Below are positions 46,163 through 55,160 of a stretch of DNA of 64,000 nucleotides, piece after piece. The stretch comes from Duganella alba (GTDB lineage Bacteria > Pseudomonadota > Gammaproteobacteria > Burkholderiales > Burkholderiaceae_D). Position 1 is the first letter of the stretch, and every line of letters starts with the position of its first letter. A program made the translations under genes and the position numbers. The stretch covers positions 364,943 to 428,942 of the forward strand of contig NZ_WKJN01000001.1 of the NCBI RefSeq assembly GCF_009674495.1. The letters are read 5' to 3'. Below the pieces are notes generated by a model. It was not told where the DNA came from and searched no databases. It saw only the letters and a list, made by a program, of their open reading frames with translations.

Positions 46163-47122
46163 CTACGCTGCCCGCAGCTGGAATTTCTTCCGGTACGACG
46201 CGGGCAGCAGTCCCACCCGCTGCTGGAACAGGCGGCGGAATGAATTGCTGTCCTCATAGCCCACCTTGAAGGTGATGCTGTCAAGGCTCATGCGGGTGGA
46301 CTCCAGCAGATGCTTGGCCTTCTCCAGGCGCAGCGTCTGCAGGTAGGCCAGCGGCGTGTAGCCGGTGGCTTCCTTAAATCGCCGCGTGAAATTGCGCACG
46401 CCGAAACCGAAACGCGGCGCCAGTTCATCAATAGACAGCGGCTGATCGTAATGCTCCTCCAGCCAGTTCTGCACCCGCAGGATCTCGGCATCGCCATGGC
46501 TCTTGGGCATGGACCACAACACATACACCGACTGCGCGCTGCGCGCGTTATCGATCAGCAGATAGCGGCTGCACTTCTGCGCCAGATCCAATGAACCGTA
46601 ACGCCGTATCAGATGCAGCAGCAGATCCATGGCCGCGCTGGCGCCGCCGCTGGTGATGAAGCGGTTGTCTTCGCACAGCGTTTCGCGCTCGTCCATGCGC
46701 ACATCGGGATAGCGTTTGCGGAACAGGTCCGCGAAGGCCCAGTGGGTAGTGGCGCGCGCGCCGGACAGCAGCCCGGTTTCGGCCAGCATGAAGGTAGCGG
46801 TGCACATCGTCGCCAGCACCGCGCCTTGCGCATGTTGTTTGCGCAGCCAGTCCGCATAGCGCGCGAAGCCGGGCAAAGCTTCGCGCAACGTGAACAGAAA
46901 ACCGGGGATCAGCACCAGATCGGTGTGATCGATGTTGTCCAGCGCGGCTTCAGCCTGCAAGGTCTGGCCGCGCAGCGTGGCGACCGGTCTGCCGTCCAGC
47001 GAGGCCGTGAGGACCTCAAACACCGGCTCCGCGGCAAACAGGTTGGCGGCGGTGAGCAATTCCAGCGCCGTGGTGGCGCTGGCGGCCGAACACTGGTCGG
47101 CAAACAGCAAGGTGATGTGCAT
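46163..47122 (-). CDS. GlxA family transcriptional regulator (DJ-1/PfpI plus AraC HTH)
   Basis: A 319-residue regulator with an N-terminal class-I-amidotransferase-like domain (1-180; LATMCTATFMLAETGLL marks the nucleophile elbow region) and a C-terminal AraC-type double HTH (about 215-315; RFGFGVRNFTRRFKEATG, VGYEDSNSFRRLFQQ). Such proteins often control amine or amino acid catabolism. It is convergent with the APC permease and divergent from a thioesterase gene. Confidence 0.9.
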   Translation of the reverse strand: MHITLLFADQCSAASATTALELLTAANLFAAEPVFEVLTASLDGRPVATLRGQTLQAEAALDNIDHTDLVLIPGFLFTLREALPGFARYADWLRKQHAQGAVLATMCTATFMLAETGLLSGARATTHWAFADLFRKRYPDVRMDERETLCEDNRFITSGGASAAMDLLLHLIRRYGSLDLAQKCSRYLLIDNARSAQSVYVLWSMPKSHGDAEILRVQNWLEEHYDQPLSIDELAPRFGFGVRNFTRRFKEATGYTPLAYLQTLRLEKAKHLLESTRMSLDSITFKVGYEDSNSFRRLFQQRVGLLPASYRKKFQLRAA

Positions 47123-47224
47123 GGCGGATTTCGCATGAAAAAAGTCATTTCCGCACCTACCTTACCAGAACCGCATCCCCTATAGTGGTGGCTGTCCTCT
47201 ACTCGATCTACTCACCTGTACACT

Positions 47225-47770
47225 ATGAATCTCTGGTTTCGACTGTTCTGGATGCTGTTGAAGCGTCCGTGGCGCAAAAGCGCCGATCCATTTTCCACCA
47301 CCGTGGTGCGCATGCGCGTCTGGCCGCTGGACCTGGATCTGAACCGCCACGTCACCAACGGCCGCTACTTCACGCTGGCCGACATCGGCCGCATGGACTA
47401 CGTGCTGAAGACCGGCGCCTTCCGCACCGCGCTGCGCCACAAGGCCGTGCCCATCGTCGGCGACGCCTGGGGCAAGTTCCGCCGCGAGCTGAAGGTGTTC
47501 GAAACGTTCGAACTCCACACCCGCATGCTGGGATGGGATGAAAAATGGAGCTTCCTCGAACACCGCTTCGTCAAGGATGGCCGCGTGGCCGGCGTGGTGG
47601 TGATGCGCGGCGTGTTCCGCTCATCCAAAGGCACGGTGCGGCCCGCCGACATCGTGCGTGACCTCGGCGTGCCCGAGCAGTCGCCGCCGCTGCCCGATTG
47701 GCTGTCAACCTGGTCGGACAGCTGCGACGGCATGAGCCAGCAGCTGCGCGAGGAAGAAGCGAAAAACTAA
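47225..47770 (+). CDS. Hotdog-fold acyl-CoA thioesterase family protein (THEM6-like)
   Basis: A 181-residue protein. The motif DLDLNRHVTNGRYFTLADIGR (near 37-57) is the 4HBT/THEM6-type signature; an amphipathic N-terminal helix (MNLWFRLFWMLL) may attach it to the membrane. Substrate is unknown. Its stop codon overlaps that of the convergent pentapeptide gene. Confidence 0.82.
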   Translation: MNLWFRLFWMLLKRPWRKSADPFSTTVVRMRVWPLDLDLNRHVTNGRYFTLADIGRMDYVLKTGAFRTALRHKAVPIVGDAWGKFRRELKVFETFELHTRMLGWDEKWSFLEHRFVKDGRVAGVVVMRGVFRSSKGTVRPADIVRDLGVPEQSPPLPDWLSTWSDSCDGMSQQLREEEAKN

Positions 47771-48453
47771 ACCACCACCAGATCCAGTTCGCGCAGGAAG
47801 CTGGCCGCCTGCGCGTGCGAGATGATGGCGCCCTTGAACAGGCCGCCCTCGGTCAACTTGATGCCTTCGATGTTGGCGCCGCGCAGATCCGCGCCCTGCA
47901 ACTTGGCCAGCTTGAGCACCGCGTTGCGCAGGCTGCCGCCTTCGAACACCGCATCGCGGAAATCGCAGCCGGACAGATAGGCGTCCGAAAAATCCAGCTC
48001 CTTCAAGGTCGCCTTGCGGAACGAGAAGCCGCGCATGTCGGCGCCCACCAGCAGACATTCCTCGAAATGGATGCCCAGGTGCGCCACCTCCTCGAACGAT
48101 GCGCCGGTCAGTTTGCAGCCGTGGAAAGCGGCGGACGCCAGCTTGGCGCGGCGCCATTTGGCGTTATTCAGGTCGCAGCCCTCAAAGCGCGCATCGACCG
48201 CATCAACCGATTCCAGATCGATGCCGCCGGCGCGGCAACGCAGCCAGTGCGAGCGCGCCAGCTTGCAGGCGAACAGCGTGGCGCCGGCAAAGGTGCAGCG
48301 CTCGAAAGTGCAGCCTTGCAGGTCGAGGCGCGACAGATCCTCATCGTCGAAGGCGCATCCCTCAAAGCGGCGCACGCCCTGCGCCAGGTGCTCTTCCAGT
48401 TCGGCGCGCGACAGCGCCACGCCGGAGACGGCGTTCGTATTCGATTGTTCCAT
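47767..48453 (-). CDS. Pentapeptide-repeat protein
   Basis: A 228-residue protein made largely of A(D/N)LxX-type pentapeptides (for example LDLQGCTFERCTFAGATL and LQGADLRGANIEG), which fold as a right-handed quadrilateral helix. Some family members mimic DNA and protect gyrase, but nothing here shows that role. Cysteine is frequent (about ten). The start overlaps the preceding stop as TGATG, so it is translated with the upstream NTF2-like gene. Confidence 0.87.
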   Translation of the reverse strand: MEQSNTNAVSGVALSRAELEEHLAQGVRRFEGCAFDDEDLSRLDLQGCTFERCTFAGATLFACKLARSHWLRCRAGGIDLESVDAVDARFEGCDLNNAKWRRAKLASAAFHGCKLTGASFEEVAHLGIHFEECLLVGADMRGFSFRKATLKELDFSDAYLSGCDFRDAVFEGGSLRNAVLKLAKLQGADLRGANIEGIKLTEGGLFKGAIISHAQAASFLRELDLVVV

Positions 48454-48887
48454 CACTTCAGATTCATCGTTTGTACCGACAGCAGCTTGCACTCGCCGGC
48501 CACGTTCACATAGGTGCGCATAAACTGGTAGCGGTTGCTGCGCGAAGTCTTGCCATCCGCGTTCCACTGCTCGGTGGTGCTCACGCCGCGCAGCACGACC
48601 GTGTCGCCCTGCACGTGCGCATGCACGTCGCTGGTGGTGCGGGACTTGTAGATCACCGGCTTTTCCAGCCGTGCCAACAGGCTGGTGCGCGTTTCGATTT
48701 CGGAGCCGAGGGTATGCACCCACACATAGTCATCCGCCAGCAGCGTGCGCAGGAAAGGCAGGTCGCCGACGCGCAGCGCTTCTTCGTACTGCGCGTCACG
48801 CGCCATCAGCGCCTCGGCGGGCAGGCGAGGCGCTGCCGAAGCCAGTAATGGGAGCGCGCCGCAGAGGAGAAACAGGATTTTTTTCAT
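48453..48887 (-). CDS. Exported NTF2-like (DUF4440) protein
   Basis: A 144-residue protein with a signal peptide (cleavage near ASAA, about 18) and a SnoaL/DUF4440-type NTF2 fold (ARDAQYEEALRVGDLPFLRTLLADDYVWVHTLG). Function is unknown; such domains bind small ligands or serve as isomerases. ATG 48887 directly precedes the signal peptide. It lies upstream of, and overlaps, the pentapeptide gene. Confidence 0.78.
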   Translation of the reverse strand: MKKILFLLCGALPLLASAAPRLPAEALMARDAQYEEALRVGDLPFLRTLLADDYVWVHTLGSEIETRTSLLARLEKPVIYKSRTTSDVHAHVQGDTVVLRGVSTTEQWNADGKTSRSNRYQFMRTYVNVAGECKLLSVQTMNLK

Positions 48888-48963
48888 GGTGCCGAAGAGT
48901 ATAACCGCTCCACCGTGCCCTATCCCACAGACTTCTTGAAGAAATCCTCTTATTCTGAACCGC

Positions 48964-49524
48964 ATGATGAAAAAATATCGCAAGCAGCCTTACGACGTGG
49001 CCAACATCCGCCGCCTGCTGGAGCCAGGCCCGGTGGTGCTGGTCAGTTCAGCATGGCAGGGCAGGACCAACATCATGACCATGGGCTGGCACATGATGAT
49101 CGGCTTTACGCCGGCGCTGTTCGGCTGCTACATCGACGAAAGCAACCATAGTTACGACATGGTGGTCAGCAGCGGCGAATGCGTGATCAACCTGCCCACC
49201 GCCGACCTGCTGGAACAGGTCATCGGCATTGGCAACTGCAGCGGCGCCAACACCGACAAATTCTCGCTGTTCGGCCTGACCGCCCTGCCGGGCGAAGAAG
49301 TCGCCGCACCGCTGATCGCCGAATGCTACGCCAGCTTCGAATGCCGGCTGGCGGACGCCAAGCCGAACCCCAATCACCCGCTGTTCGTCTGGGAAGTGGT
49401 GCGCGCCCACGTCGCCACCACGCCCAGGCTGCCGAAAACGCTGCACTACCGGGGCGATGGTGAATTCATGGTTTCCGGCCGCGAAATCGCCACGCTTGAG
49501 CGCTATCCCAACCAGCGCCGCTAA
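48964..49524 (+). CDS. Flavin reductase-like domain protein
   Basis: A 186-residue split-barrel flavin-binding protein. The segments PGPVVLVSSAWQGRTNIMTMGWHMMIGFTP and NLPTADLLEQVIGIGNCSG are typical of the flavin reductase/DIM6-NTAB family. It should bind FMN and use NAD(P)H; the electron acceptor is unknown. Two consecutive ATG codons (48964, 48967) make the exact start uncertain. Confidence 0.87.
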   Translation: MMKKYRKQPYDVANIRRLLEPGPVVLVSSAWQGRTNIMTMGWHMMIGFTPALFGCYIDESNHSYDMVVSSGECVINLPTADLLEQVIGIGNCSGANTDKFSLFGLTALPGEEVAAPLIAECYASFECRLADAKPNPNHPLFVWEVVRAHVATTPRLPKTLHYRGDGEFMVSGREIATLERYPNQRR

Positions 49525-49551
49525 AGCCCGCACTGCGGCCGAGGAGACAGC

Positions 49552-50847
49552 ATGAACACCAACGAATGGTTCCTGCTGATCGGCGCACTGATGCTGGCGC
49601 GCGGCCTGGCGGCGGCGACGATTTCACGCTCGCCGTTCACCTCCGCCATCGTCTATCTGGCGGTCGGCATGCTGCTGGGACCAAGCGCGCTCAATCTGTT
49701 CAGCTTCGACCCGACCAAGGAATCCGGACCGCTGGAAATGCTGGCCCAGGTGGCGCTGCTGATTTCCCTGTTCTCCGCCGGCGTCAAGATGCCGGTGCCG
49801 TTCACGCTGGAACGCTGGAGCGCGCCGTTGCGCCTGGCCTGGCTGTCGATGGCGCTGACGGTGGGACTGGTGGCGCTGTTCGCCTACTATGTGCTGCACC
49901 TGCCGGCCGGCGCCGCCGTTCTGCTGGGCGGCATACTCGCCCCGACCGATCCGGTGCTGGCCACCGATGTCCAGGTGCGCCATGCCGGCGACAAGGACCA
50001 GTTGCGCTTCAACCTGACCTGCGAGGCCGGCATGAACGACGGCAGCGCCTTCCCGTTCGTGCTGCTGGGTCTCGCCATGCTGCACATGAGCGAAGCCGGC
50101 AACGTCAACGAACACCTGATCCATTGGCTGCTGGTCGATGTGCTGTGGGCCACGGCAGGCGCGCTGCTGGTCGGCGTGGCTGCCGGCGCGGGACTGGCGC
50201 GCCTGAGCTGGCGCCTGCGCGTGATGACGCCCCGCCACGACATCATGGACGACCTGGTGGCCCTGGGCCTGATCGCGGTGGTGTTCGCCCTGGCCAGCCT
50301 GATGAAGGCTTCCGGCTTCCTGGCCGTGTTCTTCGCCGCCGTGGCGTTGCGCCAGACGGAATTGAAACTGGCCGGCGCACCGAAAGACAAGCAAGGCCTG
50401 CGCGAGCCGGACATGGCCAAGTCCGAGGCCGCAAAATCCGACGAAACCGAAGGCGTGCCGCTGGTGGTCAGTAACGAGTCGCTGGTGTTCAAGGAGCACC
50501 TGGAACGCCTGTCCGAACTGACGCTGGTGCTGCTCCTGGGCGGCATGATTTCGCTGCGCGACCTGCCCTACGAAACCATTGGCGTCGCCGCCTTCCTGTT
50601 CGTGGTGGCGCGGCCGCTGTCGGTCTACGTTGGCCTGATGGGCAGCGGCGTCGGCAAGCGCATGCGGGCGATGATCGGCTGGTTCGGCGTGCGCGGCATC
50701 GGCTCCATCTTCTACCTGGTCTATGCGATTGAAGCCGGCCTGCCGCCCAACATCGCCAGGCAGCTGACCGGCATCGCGCTGGGCGTCATCATGCTCTCGA
50801 TACTGGTGCACGGCTTTAGCGTCAAGCCGCTGATCGATACTAAATGA
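49552..50847 (+). CDS. Na+/H+ (monovalent cation:proton) antiporter, CPA family
   Basis: A 431-residue antiporter with eleven to thirteen helices. GGILAPTDPVLATDVQV includes the paired acidic region of the ion path and GMNDGSAFPFVLLG the ND motif. A charged loop near 280-310 separates the halves. AGGAGA lies upstream of ATG 49552. It should exchange Na+ or K+ for protons across the inner membrane. The 3' end overlaps the convergent dehydrogenase gene by eight bases. Confidence 0.87.
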   Translation: MNTNEWFLLIGALMLARGLAAATISRSPFTSAIVYLAVGMLLGPSALNLFSFDPTKESGPLEMLAQVALLISLFSAGVKMPVPFTLERWSAPLRLAWLSMALTVGLVALFAYYVLHLPAGAAVLLGGILAPTDPVLATDVQVRHAGDKDQLRFNLTCEAGMNDGSAFPFVLLGLAMLHMSEAGNVNEHLIHWLLVDVLWATAGALLVGVAAGAGLARLSWRLRVMTPRHDIMDDLVALGLIAVVFALASLMKASGFLAVFFAAVALRQTELKLAGAPKDKQGLREPDMAKSEAAKSDETEGVPLVVSNESLVFKEHLERLSELTLVLLLGGMISLRDLPYETIGVAAFLFVVARPLSVYVGLMGSGVGKRMRAMIGWFGVRGIGSIFYLVYAIEAGLPPNIARQLTGIALGVIMLSILVHGFSVKPLIDTK

Positions 50848-51901
50848 TCGCCGCGATGGCCATGCCCACTTCCGTGGTGCTGGCCGTGCCGCCCATGTCC
50901 GGCGTGCGCGGACCGTCGACCAGGCAGCGCTCCACGGCGGACACCATGGCATCGTGCGCCTCGGTATAGCCAAGGAAGTCCAGCATCATCGCGCCGCACC
51001 AGATCATGGCGATCGGATTGGCGATATTCTGGCCGTAGATGTCCGGCGCCGAGCCGTGCACCGGTTCGAACAGCGACGGGAAGCGACGCTCCGGATTCAG
51101 GTTGGCCGACGGCGCAATGCCGATGGTGCCCGCACACGCCGGTCCCAGGTCGGACAGGATGTCGCCAAACAGGTTGGACGCCACCACCACATCGAAGCGC
51201 TCCGGCGACAGCACGAAGCGCGCGGCCAGGATATCGATGTGGTACTTGTCATGTTTGATTTCCGGATAGTTCAGCCCCATCGCATCGACGCGCTCGTCCC
51301 AGTACGGCATGCTGATCGAAATGCCGTTGGACTTGGTGGCCGAGGTCAGATGCTTCTTCGGCCGCTTCTGCGCCAGTTCAAACGCAAACTTCAGCACGCG
51401 GTCCACGCCGGTGCGGGTGAAGATGGCTTCCTGCAGCACGAACTCGCGGTCCGTGCCTTCGAACATGCGGCCGCCGACGCTGGAATATTCGCCTTCCGTG
51501 TTCTCGCGGACGATGTACATATCGATGTCGCCGGGCTTCTTGTTCGCAAGCGGGCAAGGCACGCCGGGCAGCAGGCGCACCGGGCGCAGATTGATGTACT
51601 GATCGAACTGGCGGCGGAACTTCAGCAGCGATCCCCACAGCGACACGTGGTCCGGCACCGTATCCGGCCAGCCGACCGCGCCGAAGAACAGAGCGTCGTA
51701 GCCATTCAGCTGCTCCTTCCAGTCATCCGGCATCATCTTGCCGTGCTCCAGATAATATTCGCAGCTCGGCCATTCGAATGTGGTCCATTCGATGCCGATA
51801 TTGAAGCGCTTTGCCGCCGCCTCCACTGCGCGTATCCCCTCCGGCATGACCTCCTTGCCGATGCCATCGCCTGCCAGCACTGCGATTTTATGTACTTTCA
51901 T
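50840..51901 (-). CDS. Tartrate / D-malate dehydrogenase (decarboxylating)
   Basis: A 353-residue enzyme of the isocitrate/isopropylmalate dehydrogenase family. AGDGIGKEVMPEG, NLRPVRLLPGV, YIVRENTEGEYSSVGG and NLFGDILSDLGP place it with TtuC/DmlA rather than LeuB. It oxidises D-malate or tartrate with NAD+ and decarboxylates the product. A DmlR-like LysR gene is divergent across 87 bases, the arrangement seen for E. coli dmlA-dmlR. Confidence 0.92.
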   Translation of the reverse strand: MKVHKIAVLAGDGIGKEVMPEGIRAVEAAAKRFNIGIEWTTFEWPSCEYYLEHGKMMPDDWKEQLNGYDALFFGAVGWPDTVPDHVSLWGSLLKFRRQFDQYINLRPVRLLPGVPCPLANKKPGDIDMYIVRENTEGEYSSVGGRMFEGTDREFVLQEAIFTRTGVDRVLKFAFELAQKRPKKHLTSATKSNGISISMPYWDERVDAMGLNYPEIKHDKYHIDILAARFVLSPERFDVVVASNLFGDILSDLGPACAGTIGIAPSANLNPERRFPSLFEPVHGSAPDIYGQNIANPIAMIWCGAMMLDFLGYTEAHDAMVSAVERCLVDGPRTPDMGGTASTTEVGMAIAAII

Positions 51902-51930
51902 GTCCGCTCCCCTTCCTGGAAAACCACAGC

Positions 51931-51956
51931 ATAAACCGATTTACGTCGTTTATAAT
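51931..51956. promoter_or_regulatory. Candidate LysR box and -10 element
   Basis: ATAAAC (51931-51936) and GTTTAT (51948-51953) form a perfect inverted repeat with an 11-base spacer, the T-N11-A geometry of LysR sites. A perfect TATAAT (51951-51956) overlaps its right arm and would serve the lysR-type gene, so binding could repress that gene and act on the divergent dehydrogenase gene. Confidence 0.55.
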
Positions 51957-51988
51957 CACCTGAAATGTAAAGCGATGGAACACGAAGC

Positions 51989-52885
51989 GTGGATAATCAT
52001 ATCGACAACGAAGACCTGCGCGTGTTTGCGACCGCAGCGCGCAAGGCCAGCTTTGCGGCGGCGGCCGAGGAGCTGGGCATGTCGCCGGCCTACGTCAGCA
52101 AGCGCATCGCCATCCTGGAACAGATGCTGGGCGTGCGCCTGTTCCACCGCACCACGCGCCGCGTCGTGGTCAGCGAGGACGGCGAACGTGTCTACGCCCA
52201 CGCGATGACCATTCTGGAAAATCTCGACAGCCTGCTGCACGAAGTGGCCGAACGGCGCGACGTGCCGCGCGGCCTGCTGCGCATCAGCAGCAGCTTCGGC
52301 TTCGGCCGCAACGTGGTGGCGCCGGTGGTGGCGCGGCTGGTCGCAGAACATCCCTCGCTGCAAGTGCGCTTCGAAGTGTTCGACCGCCTGGTCGATATCG
52401 TGGCCGAAGGCTTTGACCTCGACATCCGCGTTGGCGACGAGATCGCGCCGCACCTGATCGCCCGCAAACTGATGGCGAACCACCGCATCCTGTGCGCCTC
52501 GCCGGCGTATCTGAAGCGGCACGGAATACCGCGCAGCCTGCAGGAACTTGCGGGCCACAACTGCTTGGCGATCAAGGAGCGCGACCTGCCCTTCGGCGTC
52601 TGGCCACTGCGCAGCGGCAGCACGGAGGAAACCGTGAAAGTCACCGGATCACTGTCCTCCAACCACGGCGAGATCGCGCTGCAATGGGCGGTGGCCGGCG
52701 CCGGCATCGTGCTGCGGTCGCACTGGGACGCGCAGCCGCACCTGGACAGCGGAGAGCTGGTGCAGGTGCTGCCGCAGTACACGCAGAGCGCCAATGTCTG
52801 GGCGGTCTACCCGCAACGGCTTGCCGGTTCCGCCAAGGTGCGCGTCTGCGTGGAGTTCATGGAGCAGCAGCTGGCGCGGAGATAG
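51989..52885 (+). CDS. LysR family regulator, DmlR-like
   Basis: A 298-residue LysR protein with an N-terminal winged HTH (FAAAAEELGMSPAYVSKRIAILEQ) and a substrate-binding domain. The GTG start at 51989 gives VDNHIDNEDLRVF, matching related proteins; no ATG in this frame is suitably placed. Divergence from the tartrate/D-malate dehydrogenase gene suggests it activates that gene in response to the substrate. The 3' end overlaps the convergent molybdopterin-subunit gene by 29 bases. Confidence 0.9.
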   Translation: MDNHIDNEDLRVFATAARKASFAAAAEELGMSPAYVSKRIAILEQMLGVRLFHRTTRRVVVSEDGERVYAHAMTILENLDSLLHEVAERRDVPRGLLRISSSFGFGRNVVAPVVARLVAEHPSLQVRFEVFDRLVDIVAEGFDLDIRVGDEIAPHLIARKLMANHRILCASPAYLKRHGIPRSLQELAGHNCLAIKERDLPFGVWPLRSGSTEETVKVTGSLSSNHGEIALQWAVAGAGIVLRSHWDAQPHLDSGELVQVLPQYTQSANVWAVYPQRLAGSAKVRVCVEFMEQQLARR

Positions 52886-55160
52886 CCATCACCTTGTCCG
52901 GCGTGATCGGCGTACTGCGCACCCTGCGGCCGGTGGCGTGGTAAATCGCGTTGCAGATGGCCGCCGATACGCCGACCAGGCCAATCTCGCCCACGCCTTT
53001 GGCGCCGATGCGGCTGACGATGCGGTCATCCTCCTGCACGAACAGCACATCGATATCGTGGACGTCGGCATTGACAGAGACGTGGTACTCGCCCAGGTTG
53101 TGGTTCATGAAACGCCCCAGCCTGTGATCGCAATGCGTCTCCTCGTGCAGCGCCTGGCTGATGCCCCACACCACGCCGCCGATGATCTGGCTGCGCGCCG
53201 TCTTGGCGTTGATGATGCGGCCGGCCGCGATGGCGCTGACCACGCGCGTCACGCGCACCGTGCCCAATTCCGGATCGACGCGGACTTCGCAGAACACCGC
53301 CGAGTGGGTGGAGCGCTGGTACTTCATCTGCTTGAGCATATTCGGCAGCATCAGGTACTTTTCTTCGAGTCGCTGGTTGCCGCTACCAGCCATGATGTCG
53401 GCCAGTGCAACCTCAACTCCCGGCTGCGACGACACCCGCAGCGCGCCGCCGGAAAACTCGATGTCGGCAAAGCGCGCTTTCGCCAGCGGCGAATCGGGCA
53501 GCTTTTGCGCCAGCTTGAACAGCTTCTTCTGCAGCTTTTCGCACACGCCCTGCACCGCCGACCCCACCGTCGCCACGTGCGACGAGCCGCCCTCGATCGG
53601 CGCCACCGGCAAGGTCGAATCGCCGAGCTGGAAGCGCACATTCTCCAGCGGCAGCCCCATCGCGTCGGCCGCGATGATGCTCATCGCCGTATAGGTCCCG
53701 GTGCCGATGTCGGTGGCTGCGCTGCTGACCACCAGCGTGCCGTCCGCATGCAGCACGGCGCTGGCGCGCGCGAACATCTGCATCGCATCCCACATGCCGG
53801 TCGCCATGCCCCAGCCGATCAGCTCCCGGCCTTCACGCATCGTGCCGGGTTCCAGCGGCCGTTTTTCCCAGCCAAAGCGCGCCGCCCCCTGTTCATAGCA
53901 GGCGCGCAGCTCCTTGGTGGAATATGGCAGGCCACGGGACGGATCCATCTCCGCGTAGTTTTTCAGGCGCAGCGCCAGCGGGTCCATTTTCAGCGCATAC
54001 GACAATTCGTCCATCGCCACTTCCAGCGCATGCACGCCGTGTGCGGCGCCGGGCGCCCGCATGTCCATCGGGCTGGCGTGATCGAGATCGACCAGCTGAT
54101 AGCCAAGCCGCACATGCTCGCACTTATACAGTTCGCCGGACCAGTTGACCACCACCTCGACGTAATCTTCGATACGCGAGGTTTCCGCCACCGCCTCATG
54201 GATGATGGATGTCAGCGTACCATCAGGATCTGCGGCCAGGCGCACGCGCTGCAAGGTCTCGGGCCGGTGCCCGAAGGTAAACATCTGCTGCCGCGTCAGC
54301 ACCACGCGCACCGAGCGTTCCAGCTGCAAGGCCGCCATCACCGCCAGCGGTAGCTGGTACTGCGGGCGCAGGCCGGAGCCGAAGGCGCCGCCCACATACG
54401 GATTGCGCACCGTGACCTTGTCCTTGGCCAGTCCGAACACGTGCGACACGTACCAGCGGCTGTTCTGCGAGCTTTGCGTCTTGTCGTAGATGGTCAGGTG
54501 GCCGTCGGCGCCGCGGATCACGGTGCTGGCGAACAGCTCCATCGGATTATGGTGTTCCACGCCGCTGTAATATTCGCCCTCGATCTTGATGTCGGCCCTG
54601 TCCCACATCTCGTCGGCATGGCCTTTGGGGGACGGCGGCGGCGAGAAGCCGGCCTTCATGCGACTGGGCTTGTAGGCGCGGCCACGATTCTCGGTCAGCG
54701 AGGTGGCATGCGGCTCGGCGGCGTAGTCCACCGCCACCAGCCGCGCCGCATAGCGCGCCGCCTCGAACGACTCCGCCACCACCAGCGCCACCGGCTGGCC
54801 GCTGTAGACGATCTGCTCGTCGTACAGCGGCCGGAACGGCGAGCCGCCCGGCGCCGTCATGTCCTTGTAGAAGATGTCGAACGACCGGATGCGCGGCCGG
54901 TTCAGGTGCGTGATGACCTCCACCACGCCAGGCACCGCCAGCGCCTCGTCGGTGCGGATGGACCGGATGCGGCCTTTCGGTATCGTGCCGCTGACAACGA
55001 CGCCGTACAGCAGGTCGTCGGCCGGATACTCGGCAGCGTAGCGCGCCTGCCCGGTCACCTTATCGCGGCCATCCACGCGCGAAACGGCCATGCCGATGCT
55101 GACCGCGCCAGTTCCCAGGTCCGCGGACGGCGTGCGGAGTTCTTCAATCAGATCGGTCAC
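52857..55160 (-). CDS. paoC: Molybdopterin-binding subunit of aldehyde oxidoreductase (PaoC/YagR-like)
   Basis: A 767-residue xanthine-oxidase-family large subunit. It has the a/b hammerhead (about 20-130), the Mo-binding domains with GGAFGSGLRPQYQ and GSSHVATVGSAVQG, and the catalytic glutamate E725 in GAKGVGEIGLVG. With the small and medium subunits encoded just upstream it should oxidise aldehydes, probably aromatic ones as for E. coli PaoABC. The maturation factor paoD (XdhC-type) is not in this window. Confidence 0.92.
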   Translation of the reverse strand: MTDLIEELRTPSADLGTGAVSIGMAVSRVDGRDKVTGQARYAAEYPADDLLYGVVVSGTIPKGRIRSIRTDEALAVPGVVEVITHLNRPRIRSFDIFYKDMTAPGGSPFRPLYDEQIVYSGQPVALVVAESFEAARYAARLVAVDYAAEPHATSLTENRGRAYKPSRMKAGFSPPPSPKGHADEMWDRADIKIEGEYYSGVEHHNPMELFASTVIRGADGHLTIYDKTQSSQNSRWYVSHVFGLAKDKVTVRNPYVGGAFGSGLRPQYQLPLAVMAALQLERSVRVVLTRQQMFTFGHRPETLQRVRLAADPDGTLTSIIHEAVAETSRIEDYVEVVVNWSGELYKCEHVRLGYQLVDLDHASPMDMRAPGAAHGVHALEVAMDELSYALKMDPLALRLKNYAEMDPSRGLPYSTKELRACYEQGAARFGWEKRPLEPGTMREGRELIGWGMATGMWDAMQMFARASAVLHADGTLVVSSAATDIGTGTYTAMSIIAADAMGLPLENVRFQLGDSTLPVAPIEGGSSHVATVGSAVQGVCEKLQKKLFKLAQKLPDSPLAKARFADIEFSGGALRVSSQPGVEVALADIMAGSGNQRLEEKYLMLPNMLKQMKYQRSTHSAVFCEVRVDPELGTVRVTRVVSAIAAGRIINAKTARSQIIGGVVWGISQALHEETHCDHRLGRFMNHNLGEYHVSVNADVHDIDVLFVQEDDRIVSRIGAKGVGEIGLVGVSAAICNAIYHATGRRVRSTPITPDKVMAISAPAAAP

